NCBI GenBank assembly: GCA_026129865.1
Contig: JAHCHG010000006.1
Coordinates: forward strand, 229,888 to 293,887
Direction of reading: 5' to 3'
Source: Pyrinomonadaceae bacterium
Lineage (GTDB): Bacteria; Acidobacteriota; Blastocatellia; Pyrinomonadales; Pyrinomonadaceae
DNA: 64,000 nucleotides
In this document: positions 42,975 through 51,348 of the stretch, one piece after another
Layout of the letters: each line of letters begins with the position of its first letter
Numbering within the stretch: the stretch's first letter is position 1
Notes under the pieces: generated by a model
Told to the model about the DNA's origin: nothing
What the model saw: the letters and a program-made list of their open reading frames with translations, nothing else
Databases searched by the model: none
Program-made: the position numbers and the translations under genes

Positions 42975-44243
42975 CTATTCGTAGCGCAAGCATTCGATTG
43001 GGTCGAGCCGTGCGGCTTTTCGCGCGGGAAGCACGCCGAAGATCAGACCGATGCTTACGGAAACGAATAAAGACAAAGTGATCATCCATGTTTCTACCGA
43101 CGCCGGCAGCGAAGGTATAAGCAGCATCAGGATCTGACTGATGCTGATAGCGGAAACTACGCCGATAATTCCTCCGAAAAATGTCAACGTCATTGCTTCC
43201 AGCAAAAACTGCAAAACGATAGCGCTTCGCGTTGCGCCGAGCGCTTTGCGAATTCCGATCTCTTTTGTGCGTTCGGTTACCGACACGAGCATGATATTCA
43301 TCACTCCGATTCCGCCGACCAGGAGTCCGAGACACGAGATCGCGATCGCTGCGAGCCCGACGTCGCCGATTATCGAATCAAATTGTTCAATGAAATTGTC
43401 GGCGGTTTTCACATCAAAATCGTTCGGCTCGCCGAATTTCACCTGTCTCCGCTGGCGCAAAACGGATTCGGTGTCGAGCAGAGCATCTTTGATCATTTCA
43501 TTTTTCGCTTTAATTATGAGCAGAAGATAATTGCGCTGCGGGGCGACCTTTCGCGCGGTTCTTAGCGGCATAAAGATCTTGCGGTCTTCTTCATTCTCGC
43601 CGAAAAATCCGGCTTTACGTTTTTCGATGACTCCGATAATTTCCCATTGCTGACCGTTCATCCGAACGAATTTCCCGACGATATCGCCTTCCTGATTCGG
43701 AAAAAGCGCATCGGCTGCGTTGACGCCGATGACGAGTACGTTTCGCCTCTGCTGATTATCTGAATCCGTAATAAAACGACCTTCACGGAGCACCAGGTTT
43801 GAGAGCATCGCGTAATTCGGTTCAACGCCGTCGGTTTGCGCCCAACGGTAGTTGCGGTCTTCATAGGTCATGTTGTCATCGAAACTTTCCGCGCCGAAAT
43901 TTCCGATTCCGGGCGCGACCGCCGTGATGTCTTCGACCGCGTTTGATTGACTGATGATCGCATCAGCGTCAGCAATTGTCAGCGGTTTTCGATTTCGCTC
44001 GTCGCGGTTGGCTTCATCAAAACCGGTGGAAAGATGGAAAGCATAAATATTGTTCGTTCCGTAATCTTCGATCATAGCTACGATATTCTGCCGCAGACCC
44101 GTAAGGATAGAGGCAACAACGATAGCCGTAAAAACACCGACAACGATTCCAAGGATCGTCAAAAACGAGCGGAATTTATGACCCATTACGCTGTCGATAG
44201 CCATTTTTAAGATCTCTTTCGGAAGTGAACTCGATATTTTCAT
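42975..44243 (-). CDS. MacB/FtsX-type ABC transporter permease A
   Basis: The 422-residue protein has the MacB layout. There is one N-terminal membrane helix ([20 protein letters not shown]), a large periplasmic MacB-PCD domain (about 50-280) and three C-terminal helices with [20 protein letters not shown] in between. It ends [17 protein letters not shown], the standard family tail. Such permeases work in pairs with a MacB-type ATPase to move substrates from the periplasm or to act mechanically on the envelope. No ATPase or membrane-fusion gene is in the window. A paralogue lies directly upstream. Confidence 0.9.
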   Translation of the reverse strand: MKISSSLPKEILKMAIDSVMGHKFRSFLTILGIVVGVFTAIVVASILTGLRQNIVAMIEDYGTNNIYAFHLSTGFDEANRDERNRKPLTIADADAIISQSNAVEDITAVAPGIGNFGAESFDDNMTYEDRNYRWAQTDGVEPNYAMLSNLVLREGRFITDSDNQQRRNVLVIGVNAADALFPNQEGDIVGKFVRMNGQQWEIIGVIEKRKAGFFGENEEDRKIFMPLRTARKVAPQRNYLLLIIKAKNEMIKDALLDTESVLRQRRQVKFGEPNDFDVKTADNFIEQFDSIIGDVGLAAIAISCLGLLVGGIGVMNIMLVSVTERTKEIGIRKALGATRSAIVLQFLLEAMTLTFFGGIIGVVSAISISQILMLLIPSLPASVETWMITLSLFVSVSIGLIFGVLPARKAARLDPIECLRYE

Positions 44244-44270
44244 AAACTTTTAAGTGATAAATGAAAAGTC

Positions 44271-44305
44271 TTTTTACTTCTTACCTTTCACCCTTCACTT
44301 TTTAC
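44271..44305 (-). repeat. Heptamer tandem repeat starting at a stop codon
   Basis: On the minus strand five 7-bp units GTAAAAA-GTGAAGG-GTGAAAG-GTAAGAA-GTAAAAA (consensus GT(A/G)A(A/G)(A/G)(A/G)) begin immediately after the TAA stop of the upstream permease gene (44306-44308). The next 20 bases have inverted heptamer character (ATGAAAA, GTGATAA on the plus strand), so a short imperfect hairpin is possible. Confidence 0.7.
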
Positions 44306-45550
44306 TTAATTCTTAGTTAAAGCTACGATCGGGTCTAATTTTGCCGCTTTGTACGCCGGATAAAGCCCCGCGATTATTCCGATAACGCTTGAAACGATCA
44401 CCGAGAGCAATACATAGCCGATGGTTACGGTCATCGTGATCTCAAGCAAAACCGTGATCAGCGTCGTTACGCCGACCGCTAAAAGCAGCCCCATTATTCC
44501 GCCGGCGACGCACAAAAGTGCCGATTCGATCAAAAACTGGAGCAAGATCTGCTGCCGCGTCGCGCCGAGAGCTTTGCGCAGCCCGACCTCGAATGTTCGC
44601 TCTGTTACCGAAACCAGCATAATGTTCATTACGACGATGCCGCCGACGATCAGCGTTATCATCGTGATCGGAACGACGACCGCGGCGATCGCTCCGGTAA
44701 ATTCATCGATCTGACCGCCGAGCTCGGCTGTGTTTACAAGTCCGAACGTGTCTTCGTCGCTGCCGAGCAGTTTTCGTTTGTTTCGCAGCACTGTTCTCGC
44801 ATCCTCGATCGCAAGGGTCAGCGAGTCGCGATCCGACGATTTTCCGTGTACCTGAATGCCGTTGCCGCGTTCGAAAAGCTGTAAATGCAGCGTGATCGGC
44901 ATATAAAGGTTTCGATCGAGCGGATCGCCGAACATAGAACCGCGCTTTTCCTCAACTCCAATGACGGTCAGAGGAATTCCGCGAACTTTTACTTTTTGAC
45001 CGAGCGGGTTCTGGTTCGGGAAATATTTATCTACGACGTCCGTGCCGAGCACGCAAACTTTGGCTGTTCGTTCAACTTCGGAATCGGAAATAAAACGCCC
45101 GAGGGCGATCGTTTTGTCTTCGATCTCAGCCATATTTGCGGTAACGCCCAGTACGCGGACCGAAGGCATTTCGATTCCGTCCTGGTTTAGATCGGTTCCG
45201 GCATTGTTAGCCGCGCCGATCTCCGCACATGCGTTGCAGCGCTCTTTAATGTACTCATATTCTTCCCACGTAACCTTTTTGTTAAGCTTGTTTCGGCGCT
45301 CAAATTCGTCATCTTCCATTCGCCCGGAAAATGCCATCCGGGTGATCATAAAGTGATTGGCACCGAGAACTTTTGAGACTTTTTCGGTTACATATGAATT
45401 GAGCCCGCTGATCGAAGCGCCGACCACGACGACCGATGCGACGCCGATAATAACGCCAAGCAGAGTTAAGAACGCTCTCAATTTATGTTCGAAGATTGAT
45501 TTGATCGCAATAAAAAATGCGTCGGAATAAAATATGTAAAATTGCCGCAT
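44306..45550 (-). CDS. MacB/FtsX-type ABC transporter permease B
   Basis: The 414-residue paralogue of permease A has the same plan: first helix KLRAFLTLLGVIIGVASVVV, a periplasmic domain of about 230 residues that includes a CNAC cysteine pair, [20 protein letters not shown] between the C-terminal helices, and the tail YKAAKLDPIVALTKN. The two probably form a heterodimeric permease. It is the first gene of the minus-strand pair and is divergent from sucD. The cognate ATPase must be encoded elsewhere. Confidence 0.9.
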   Translation of the reverse strand: MRQFYIFYSDAFFIAIKSIFEHKLRAFLTLLGVIIGVASVVVVGASISGLNSYVTEKVSKVLGANHFMITRMAFSGRMEDDEFERRNKLNKKVTWEEYEYIKERCNACAEIGAANNAGTDLNQDGIEMPSVRVLGVTANMAEIEDKTIALGRFISDSEVERTAKVCVLGTDVVDKYFPNQNPLGQKVKVRGIPLTVIGVEEKRGSMFGDPLDRNLYMPITLHLQLFERGNGIQVHGKSSDRDSLTLAIEDARTVLRNKRKLLGSDEDTFGLVNTAELGGQIDEFTGAIAAVVVPITMITLIVGGIVVMNIMLVSVTERTFEVGLRKALGATRQQILLQFLIESALLCVAGGIMGLLLAVGVTTLITVLLEITMTVTIGYVLLSVIVSSVIGIIAGLYPAYKAAKLDPIVALTKN

Positions 45551-45668
45551 AAAAAATTGAAATTATCGATGCCTGATTCGGCGGTTAAAGCGATTTACGC
45601 TCTTCTGCCGCGCAATGTTCGGACAAAAATTTGAAAATATTTACAATTCTTATGAAAATAGGCGGCGG

Positions 45669-45699
45669 TTGAGCAATCAAGAAAGCATCGTGCTATAAT
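45669..45699 (+). promoter_or_regulatory. Extended -10 promoter of sucD
   Basis: TGC-TATAAT (45691-45699) is an extended -10 box; a weak TTGAGC (45669-45674) lies 19 bases upstream. Initiation near 45706 gives a leader of about 45 bases. Confidence 0.65.
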
Positions 45700-45749
45700 T
45701 TTTTTTCGAATTTCAATCAATATAATCAATCACTTTTAGGAGATTTGTT

Positions 45750-46637
45750 TTGAGCATACTTGTTAACAAAAACACGCGCCTGATCGTTCAGGGAATTACC
45801 GGAAAAGAAGGAACTTTTCATACTCGGCAGATGATCGAATACGGCACGAATGTCGTCGGCGGAGTCACGCCCGGAAAAGGCGGCACGACGCACGAAGGCG
45901 TTCCGGTTTTTAACACGGTCAAAGAAGCCGTTGCCGAAACGGGAGCAAATGCTTCGGTAATTTACGTTCCGCCGCCGTTTGCCGCCGATGCGATCATGGA
46001 AGCCGCGGCTGCCGGACTTCCGCTCGTTGTTTGCATTACGGAAGGCGTTCCGGTTGCCGATATGGTCAAAGCGAAGGAATTTTTACAGGGTCATAAAAAA
46101 ACACGTCTGATCGGACCAAATTGTCCGGGAATCATCGCGCCCGGCAAATGTAAGATCGGAATTATGCCGGGGCACATTCACAAAGAAGGACGAATCGGCG
46201 TTGTGTCGCGCTCCGGGACATTAACCTACGAAGCTGTTGGGCAGTTAACGGCTCTGGGTTTGGGACAATCGGCTGCTATCGGCATCGGCGGCGATCCGAT
46301 AATCGGGACAAATCATACGGATGCGTTAAAACTTTTTCAGGCGGACGATGAAACCGACGCGATCGTAATGATCGGTGAGATCGGCGGAAGCGCGGAAGAA
46401 GAAGCGGCGGCATTTGCCAAAGAAAACGTTACGAAACCGATTGTTGCTTTTATCGCCGGACAAACCGCGCCTCCGGGACGCAGAATGGGACACGCCGGTG
46501 CAATAATTTCAGGCGGAAAGGGAACTGCCGCAGAGAAAATGAAAGCCTTGCGAGAAGCCGGAATTCGCGTTGTCGAATCGCCCGCAGACATTGGAACCGC
46601 GGTTCAGGAAGCACTCGGGCTAACGACCGCGGCATAA
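45750..46637 (+). CDS. sucD: Succinate-CoA ligase [ADP-forming] subunit alpha
   Basis: The 295-residue subunit has the CoA-binding Rossmann domain ([48 protein letters not shown]) and the ligase domain with the phosphohistidine His248 in [10 protein letters not shown]. It makes succinate and ATP/GTP from succinyl-CoA in the TCA cycle. TTG is the start, with AGGAG 7 bases upstream. The beta subunit gene sucC, normally just upstream, is absent; divergent ABC permease genes occupy that place. ndk lies two genes downstream, which fits a nucleotide-exchange context. Confidence 0.95.
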   Translation: MSILVNKNTRLIVQGITGKEGTFHTRQMIEYGTNVVGGVTPGKGGTTHEGVPVFNTVKEAVAETGANASVIYVPPPFAADAIMEAAAAGLPLVVCITEGVPVADMVKAKEFLQGHKKTRLIGPNCPGIIAPGKCKIGIMPGHIHKEGRIGVVSRSGTLTYEAVGQLTALGLGQSAAIGIGGDPIIGTNHTDALKLFQADDETDAIVMIGEIGGSAEEEAAAFAKENVTKPIVAFIAGQTAPPGRRMGHAGAIISGGKGTAAEKMKALREAGIRVVESPADIGTAVQEALGLTTAA

Positions 46638-46710
46638 GCTGATTTTCCAAATTAGCTCGCATCGATCGATACGGAATCTCCCCTTTTTTATCTGGATTTT
46701 GCAATCGGTA

Positions 46711-47145
46711 ATGGCATTTATTGAAGAAAACGAACTACTTTATCGAAAGTGGGTCAACGAAGTATGGAACAAAGGCAACGAAGACGTGATAGACGAGCTT
46801 CTGGACAAAAACGGAATAGTTTATTTTCCTCATTTTGTCCCGGGAGATGAAAAGATCCACGGGCGCGAGGAGTTTAAGGAGTTCGTGCGTATCGCCCGGT
46901 CAAGGTACCAAAATATTAAAGCAAGCGTTGACGACCTTGTCGTAAAAGGTGAAAAGGTCATAGCGCTGTGTAAATTGGAAGGAATTTACACGGATGAAAC
47001 CGGATTCGAAGTCCCGATCAAATCGAAAGCGCTCTGCAGCATCGTTTTTAAGGAAGGGAAGATCGTCGAACTTTGGAATAATGTCGAATTGGATGCTGCT
47101 TCGAGGGGAGCTGAAACGATAGATTTTCGATCGGCAAAATGCTGA
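46711..47145 (+). CDS. SnoaL/NTF2-like protein
   Basis: The 144-residue protein has the cone-shaped NTF2-like pattern of the SnoaL/ester-cyclase subgroup: YRKWVNEVWNKGNEDVIDEL, then a GREEFKEFVRIARSRY helix and a C-terminal sheet ending IVFKEGKIVELWNNVE. Functions in the family range from small-molecule cyclisation to binding; the catalytic residues are not diagnostic here. The ATG at 46711 was preferred over an in-frame TTG 12 bases upstream. It lies between sucD and ndk on the same strand. Confidence 0.75.
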   Translation: MAFIEENELLYRKWVNEVWNKGNEDVIDELLDKNGIVYFPHFVPGDEKIHGREEFKEFVRIARSRYQNIKASVDDLVVKGEKVIALCKLEGIYTDETGFEVPIKSKALCSIVFKEGKIVELWNNVELDAASRGAETIDFRSAKC

Positions 47146-47216
47146 AAATTTTGGTTAAAGAAATTCATATTACGAAGTTAATAAATATAAATAGTACGAG
47201 GATAAATTAGAAATAC

Positions 47217-47633
47217 ATGAGCAATCTAACATTTGGAATAATCAAGCCGGATGCCGTAAAAAAAGGACATTCGGGAAAGATCATTGACAGAATTTTGGAA
47301 AACGGTTTCAAAATTCGCGGTATGAAGTTAATTCACCAGACCTTAAAAGATGCGCAGGGTTTTTATGCGGTTCACGCTGAACGCCCGTTTTTTGGCGAAC
47401 TGACCGAATTTATGTCGAGCGGACCGTGCGTTGTTCTGGCGCTCGAAAAAGAAAATGCGGTTAAAGCCTGGCGCGATCTGATGGGCGCGACGAATCCGGC
47501 TGAAGCCGCCGAAGGCACCTTGCGGAAAGATTTCGCCGGTTCGATCGGCGAAAATGCGGTCCACGGATCCGATTCCGACGAGAACGCCGAGATCGAGATC
47601 GCATACTTCTTTAGTAAACTTGAATTAGTTTAG
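47217..47633 (+). CDS. ndk: Nucleoside diphosphate kinase
   Basis: Ndk moves the gamma phosphate from ATP to other nucleoside diphosphates through a phosphohistidine. The 138-residue protein has KPDAVKKG at the N-terminus and the active-site NAVHGSDS (His116). The length and the kinase signature are normal. It follows sucD and an NTF2-like gene and is closed by a hairpin terminator at 47650. Confidence 0.97.
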   Translation: MSNLTFGIIKPDAVKKGHSGKIIDRILENGFKIRGMKLIHQTLKDAQGFYAVHAERPFFGELTEFMSSGPCVVLALEKENAVKAWRDLMGATNPAEAAEGTLRKDFAGSIGENAVHGSDSDENAEIEIAYFFSKLELV

Positions 47634-47649
47634 AAGTCAGGATATAAAA

Positions 47650-47697
47650 GGGCAAACGGTTTTTTATCAGGTTTTTAAGCTTGTTTGCCCGTTTTTT
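47650..47697 (+). terminator. Terminator after ndk
   Basis: GGGCAAAC (47650-47657) and GTTTGCCC (47683-47690) pair perfectly around a T-rich 25-base loop, and GTTTTTT follows. Confidence 0.75.
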
Positions 47698-47737
47698 ATG
47701 TTTTCCGACAATCCCAATTTCAAAGGACGGATCGATA

Positions 47738-48841
47738 ATGAAAAAATGCCCGACGTGCGATAAAACTTTTGAAGATAATTTGAAATTTTGCCAGTCCGAC
47801 GGCACGCCTTTGATCGCCGTTCCGGAAGACGTTCCTGAAGATCCTTATAAAACGACGGTCGCGAATCAAGCCGATCTTCCAATTCCGCCGCTCGATCCGA
47901 TGAAAACGATGGTTCAGAACGCGCCGCCGGCGGAAGCGCAGTCAGCGGAAGACGCCGAACCGGAAATCGACGCAATGAAAACAATGATCGCGTCAGATTT
48001 TCCGTCGATCAAAGAGTCGGAAAAGGAGATCGAACTTGAAGTCGATGGTCCGCAAGAACCGCAGCCGGAAAGATCGGAAACTCCCGCACCCGAGCCGCCG
48101 AAGTTTAGCGAGCCGGATTTGAATCCGCCTGATTTTGCCAAGCCGGACTCGCCGATGCAGGCGCCGGAAGACACGCCCGCACCCCAGAGTTCGCGCGGAC
48201 AGGTCGCAGATTCGTCAAATTTAGAAAATGATCTTTCCGGCGCGTCGCCATACGGCGACAAGGAAAACGCGCCGATCCCGTCGCCGTTCGATCTTTCGAT
48301 GCCGCCGGGCTATCAAATTCCGTCGGCGCCGATGCCGCCGTATAAAGAAGCGGAAGTGGAAGAGGCAAAAGCAGAAGCGCTGAACACGCCGTTTGCGGAA
48401 GAAGTTCAGGACGCGAGCCAGCAGATCGAGCAGACTCCGTTTTCTCCGCCGCCGGCAGCAAATCAAGGTTGGCAGCCGCAATCGGGAACCGAAGATTCAC
48501 AGTTTCAACCTTCGTCGTCAACATCTACCGGACCGAGCAAGACTCTTGCTATCGCTTCATTGGCGAGCGGCGTAATTAGTATGATATCGCTTGGCGGTTC
48601 GATCATACCGTTTGTCGGCGTAATTTGCGGACTGCTGGCAATATTGCTTGCTCCGGCGGCGATAATCGTTGGATTGGTTGCACGGAGCCGGGCAAAAAAC
48701 AGACCTGACGAATATGAAGGCGCCGGACTCGCACTCGGCGGCATAATAACGGGCGCTTTGACGATCCTCGGTATGATCGCATTGGTCATTATCGCCGTTT
48801 TAATAGTTGGATTCGCAAATTTTAACCCGAATTTTCAGTAG
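47738..48841 (+). CDS. Zinc-ribbon protein with acidic Pro-rich linker and two-helix membrane domain
   Basis: The 367-residue protein begins MKKCPTCDKTFEDNLKFCQS, a small zinc ribbon with CxxC and a later cysteine. A long acidic, Pro- and Ser-rich disordered region follows (about 25-265), in which the segment DPMKTMV/DAMKTMI recurs. The C-terminus (about 270-367) has glycine-rich membrane helices of DUF4190 type (ASLASGVISMISLGGSIIPF, GLALGGIITGALTILGMIAL). AAGGA lies 11 bases before the ATG. Threonines in the repeated PYKTT/MKTM segments could be kinase targets, which is speculation. The nuoI start follows 9 bp later. Confidence 0.7.
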   Translation: MKKCPTCDKTFEDNLKFCQSDGTPLIAVPEDVPEDPYKTTVANQADLPIPPLDPMKTMVQNAPPAEAQSAEDAEPEIDAMKTMIASDFPSIKESEKEIELEVDGPQEPQPERSETPAPEPPKFSEPDLNPPDFAKPDSPMQAPEDTPAPQSSRGQVADSSNLENDLSGASPYGDKENAPIPSPFDLSMPPGYQIPSAPMPPYKEAEVEEAKAEALNTPFAEEVQDASQQIEQTPFSPPPAANQGWQPQSGTEDSQFQPSSSTSTGPSKTLAIASLASGVISMISLGGSIIPFVGVICGLLAILLAPAAIIVGLVARSRAKNRPDEYEGAGLALGGIITGALTILGMIALVIIAVLIVGFANFNPNFQ

Positions 48842-48850
48842 TATTACAAT

Positions 48851-49372
48851 ATGTCAATCATCACCGATGTAATTAAGTCGACGAAAGCCGTGCTTCTTGG
48901 GATGAGAGAAACGATCTCTCAGCTTCCTAAGCAAAAATGGACGGTTCAGTATCCGGATGTGCCGATAACCGTTCAGCCGCGTTATCGCGGGCAGCATCTC
49001 CTTCATGTTGATGAGAACGGAAAGGAAAAATGCGTGGCATGTTACCTGTGCGCAGCTGCCTGTCCTTCGGACTGCATCTATATCGAAGCTGTCGACGATC
49101 CGCGCCCGTATGAAGAACGCGTCGGTCGCGACGAGCGTTACGCGAAGGTTTACAACATCGATTACGGTCGATGCATTTTCTGCGGCTTTTGTGTCGAAGC
49201 ATGTCCGAAAGACGCGATTACGCACGGTTATAATTTTGAACTCTCCGTTTACAACCGTGCCGATCTATTAAAAACCAAGGATGATCTGCTGATAACGAAG
49301 CAGAAACAATCGGATAATTATCGCGTCGCTCTATCGACGGAAGACGTAGATTCGGAATTTAAAGAAGTTTAA
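48851..49372 (+). CDS. nuoI: NADH-quinone oxidoreductase subunit I (orphan)
   Basis: NuoI carries two [4Fe-4S] clusters that pass electrons in complex I. The 173-residue protein has Cys61/64/67/71 in CVACYLCAAACP and Cys108/111/114/118 in CIFCGFCVEACP. RGQHLLHVDENGKEKCVAC and YNIDYGRCIFCGFCVEAC are typical NuoI context. No other nuo gene lies in the window; it follows a zinc-ribbon membrane gene by 9 bp and has its own terminator. It may supply a split complex I locus or be a second copy. Confidence 0.93.
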   Translation: MSIITDVIKSTKAVLLGMRETISQLPKQKWTVQYPDVPITVQPRYRGQHLLHVDENGKEKCVACYLCAAACPSDCIYIEAVDDPRPYEERVGRDERYAKVYNIDYGRCIFCGFCVEACPKDAITHGYNFELSVYNRADLLKTKDDLLITKQKQSDNYRVALSTEDVDSEFKEV

Positions 49373-49390
49373 TTAGCGCATATCGATCCT

Positions 49391-49427
49391 AAGCATCCGG
49401 CAGACAAAATTTGCCGGGTGCTTTTTT
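49391..49427 (+). terminator. Terminator after nuoI
   Basis: GCATCCGGCA and TGCCGGGTGC pair with one wobble around a short A-rich loop, and six T residues follow. Confidence 0.82.
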
Positions 49428-49494
49428 GCACGCAAATTGCAGGTTATAAAAAGACAACGAAGCGATTTAATGCATAAAAATAAGGGGATTTGCG

Positions 49495-50109
49495 GTGTCA
49501 GGATCGAAAAAGGAACCGAGTGCGGCTGAACATCACAGCCAGCATTTGTTATTTTACGGATCGAAAAAGGCGATGTACGGCGGGCTTTTAGCCGGGGCGA
49601 TAGCGCTCGGCGGTCAATGGCTTGTCGGTCAGGTATACAATGGTTACGAAGCGCGCCAGCTGCTGGAATCGGTCGCATCGTCATCACTTTACCTTGGAAG
49701 TTCTATAGTTACCGCATCGGCAACGATCATCGCGCTAATGCTGACAATGCTCAGCATGTCAAAAAACTCGGACAATCAGTTCGATTCGGTTTTCTACAAG
49801 CAGATACAAATTATCGCCACTTTATCGTCGGTCGCCCTGTCGGCGGGCATTCTGCTGCTTCTGTTCCTCAGTGTTCCGCTGCAGGAATCGGAGCAGGTTC
49901 CAGGCAGCTGGTACCGGACAATCTACTATATTCTTATTTCCTTTGTCGGCGTTCTTTCGGGTCTGTCTGTCGGCATCGTGCTAATGCTTTTGAGTACGAT
50001 CAACAGCCTGATAAATGTGGTTAAACCCGCGGTCGAGGAGGTTAAAGAACGTGAAGAGAACGAAACTGACGCTGAAAAAGAGGAGATCGATGAGAAGGGA
50101 GACAAATAA
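49495..50109 (+). CDS. Multi-pass membrane protein of unknown function
   Basis: The 204-residue protein starts with GTG preceded by an AGGGG site. A polar N-terminus is followed by about four membrane helices (near 27-47, 65-88, 108-128 and 142-168), with a conserved-looking SATIIALMLTMLSMSKNS segment in the second. The C-terminus is highly charged (EEVKEREENETDAEKEEIDE). I do not recognise the family. The next gene, a DUF421 protein, follows after 18 bp, so the two are probably co-transcribed. Confidence 0.65.
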   Translation: MSGSKKEPSAAEHHSQHLLFYGSKKAMYGGLLAGAIALGGQWLVGQVYNGYEARQLLESVASSSLYLGSSIVTASATIIALMLTMLSMSKNSDNQFDSVFYKQIQIIATLSSVALSAGILLLLFLSVPLQESEQVPGSWYRTIYYILISFVGVLSGLSVGIVLMLLSTINSLINVVKPAVEEVKEREENETDAEKEEIDEKGDK

Positions 50110-50127
50110 CGAACTTGAGGATCGATA

Positions 50128-50652
50128 ATGTTTTATGAATCGTATTACGAGCTGTTTCGGGTATTTATCAGCGGGCTGCTGGCATATGTAAGTCTGATAA
50201 TTTGGCTTAGGGTGTCCGGAAAACGAACGCTTTCAAAATGGAACGCGTTCGATTTCGTGGTGACTATCGCGCTTGGTTCGATACTTGCGACGGTGATCCT
50301 ATCGGACAAAGTAAAAATAGCGGAAGGAGTTTTGGCGTCGTTGGTTTTGATCGCACTTCAATTTTTGATCACCTGGCTTTCTGTCCGCGTTGATTGGGTC
50401 GAGAAGCTCGTTAAGGCACGTCCGACTTTGCTGTTTTTCGAAGGCGATTATCGCCGCGACGCAATGCGGCGTCAGCGGGTGGCAAAAGGTGAAATTTTAG
50501 CTGCGATAAGAACTTCGAGCATCGGTTCGATCGAAAATGTTATGGCGGTCGTTCTCGAAGCCGACGGACGATTCAGCGTGATCGAACGCTCCGGGTCGGG
50601 CGACGGCAACTCAGCGCTTGAAGATGTTGAAGGTTTTCGATCTGCTGCTTAG
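50128..50652 (+). CDS. DUF421 (YetF-like) membrane protein
   Basis: The 174-residue protein has three N-terminal membrane helices (about 10-28, 42-62 and 65-88) with RVSGKRTLSKWNAFDFVVTI, and a cytoplasmic YetF domain with RPTLLFFEGDY, ILAAIRTSSIGSIENVMAVV and LEADGRFSVI. These match the DUF421 family, found in many bacteria and in spore formers beside envelope genes. Its role is not established. It sits 18 bp after another membrane-protein gene. Confidence 0.82.
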   Translation: MFYESYYELFRVFISGLLAYVSLIIWLRVSGKRTLSKWNAFDFVVTIALGSILATVILSDKVKIAEGVLASLVLIALQFLITWLSVRVDWVEKLVKARPTLLFFEGDYRRDAMRRQRVAKGEILAAIRTSSIGSIENVMAVVLEADGRFSVIERSGSGDGNSALEDVEGFRSAA

Positions 50653-50688
50653 TGTGTTTTGCGAAATACCGAAAAAGCGCAGCACCGG

Positions 50689-50716
50689 TTCAACTTACGT
50701 AAAAAAGTTGTATAAT
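50689..50716 (+). promoter_or_regulatory. Promoter giving a near-leaderless ImmA-like mRNA
   Basis: TTCAAC (50689-50694) and TATAAT (50711-50716) are 16 bases apart. Initiation about 7 bases after the -10 box would fall at about 50723, only two bases before the GTG start at 50725. Confidence 0.6.
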
Positions 50717-50724
50717 CCTCGATT

Positions 50725-51333
50725 GTGATCATCGACTTACCTCCGACGCAAAAAGGCAAAAATTTTGAGATAAAAGCCATCGGTTTGCGTGATTTTGCCG
50801 GCTTAAGAAGTGATGAAGATCATCTCGACCCGTTTTTACTTGCCGACTACGCAAAACTTCTTGTCGCGCCGTTCGAAGCGGTCGAACCGCTTTTGACCGC
50901 AGAAACAAAGAAACATCTTATCGGTGAAGGGAAAGATAAATGGTCGGGCGGAGCCTGTTCGCACACGCTTCCGGACGGCAAAAAGTTGATAATTCTTAAT
51001 CCGACGCATGCTAAGAATCGGCAGAACGCGACCCTGATGGAAGAGATCAGTCATGTTTTTCTCGGACATAAACCGTCGCGCCTGGCGATCGAAACGACAA
51101 ATTCGCAGGGAAAAGCGATCGCTCGCGATTATCATGCTGAGATCGAAGAAGAGGCATATTCCGTTGGCGCCGCAGCCTTGGTTCCGTATTCCGCCCTTCG
51201 ACGCATGATCGAATCGGGGAAAACATCGGCGCAGATTGCAAAACATTTCCGTGTCAGCCGCCAGTTGGTCGAATTTCGGATAAAGATCTCGCGGCTTTGG
51301 GACAAATATGCGGAAAAGATTGTAACCGGCTGA
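50725..51333 (+). CDS. ImmA/IrrE-like metallopeptidase with altered HExxH
   Basis: The 202-residue protein matches the ImmA/IrrE fold: LIILNPTHAKNRQNATLMEE before a helix EEISHVFLGH, then a third-ligand helix EIEEEAYSVGAAALVPYSAL and a C-terminal helix-turn-helix-like TSAQIAKHFRVSRQLVEFRI. The metal motif reads Glu106-Glu107-x-x-His110, so the first His of HExxH is Glu; His115 in LGH could compensate. No phage or toxin gene is adjacent. The GTG start is preceded by a TATAAT box at a distance that suggests a leaderless mRNA. Confidence 0.78.
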   Translation: MIIDLPPTQKGKNFEIKAIGLRDFAGLRSDEDHLDPFLLADYAKLLVAPFEAVEPLLTAETKKHLIGEGKDKWSGGACSHTLPDGKKLIILNPTHAKNRQNATLMEEISHVFLGHKPSRLAIETTNSQGKAIARDYHAEIEEEAYSVGAAALVPYSALRRMIESGKTSAQIAKHFRVSRQLVEFRIKISRLWDKYAEKIVTG

Positions 51334-51348
51334 TAAATTTATTGATCC

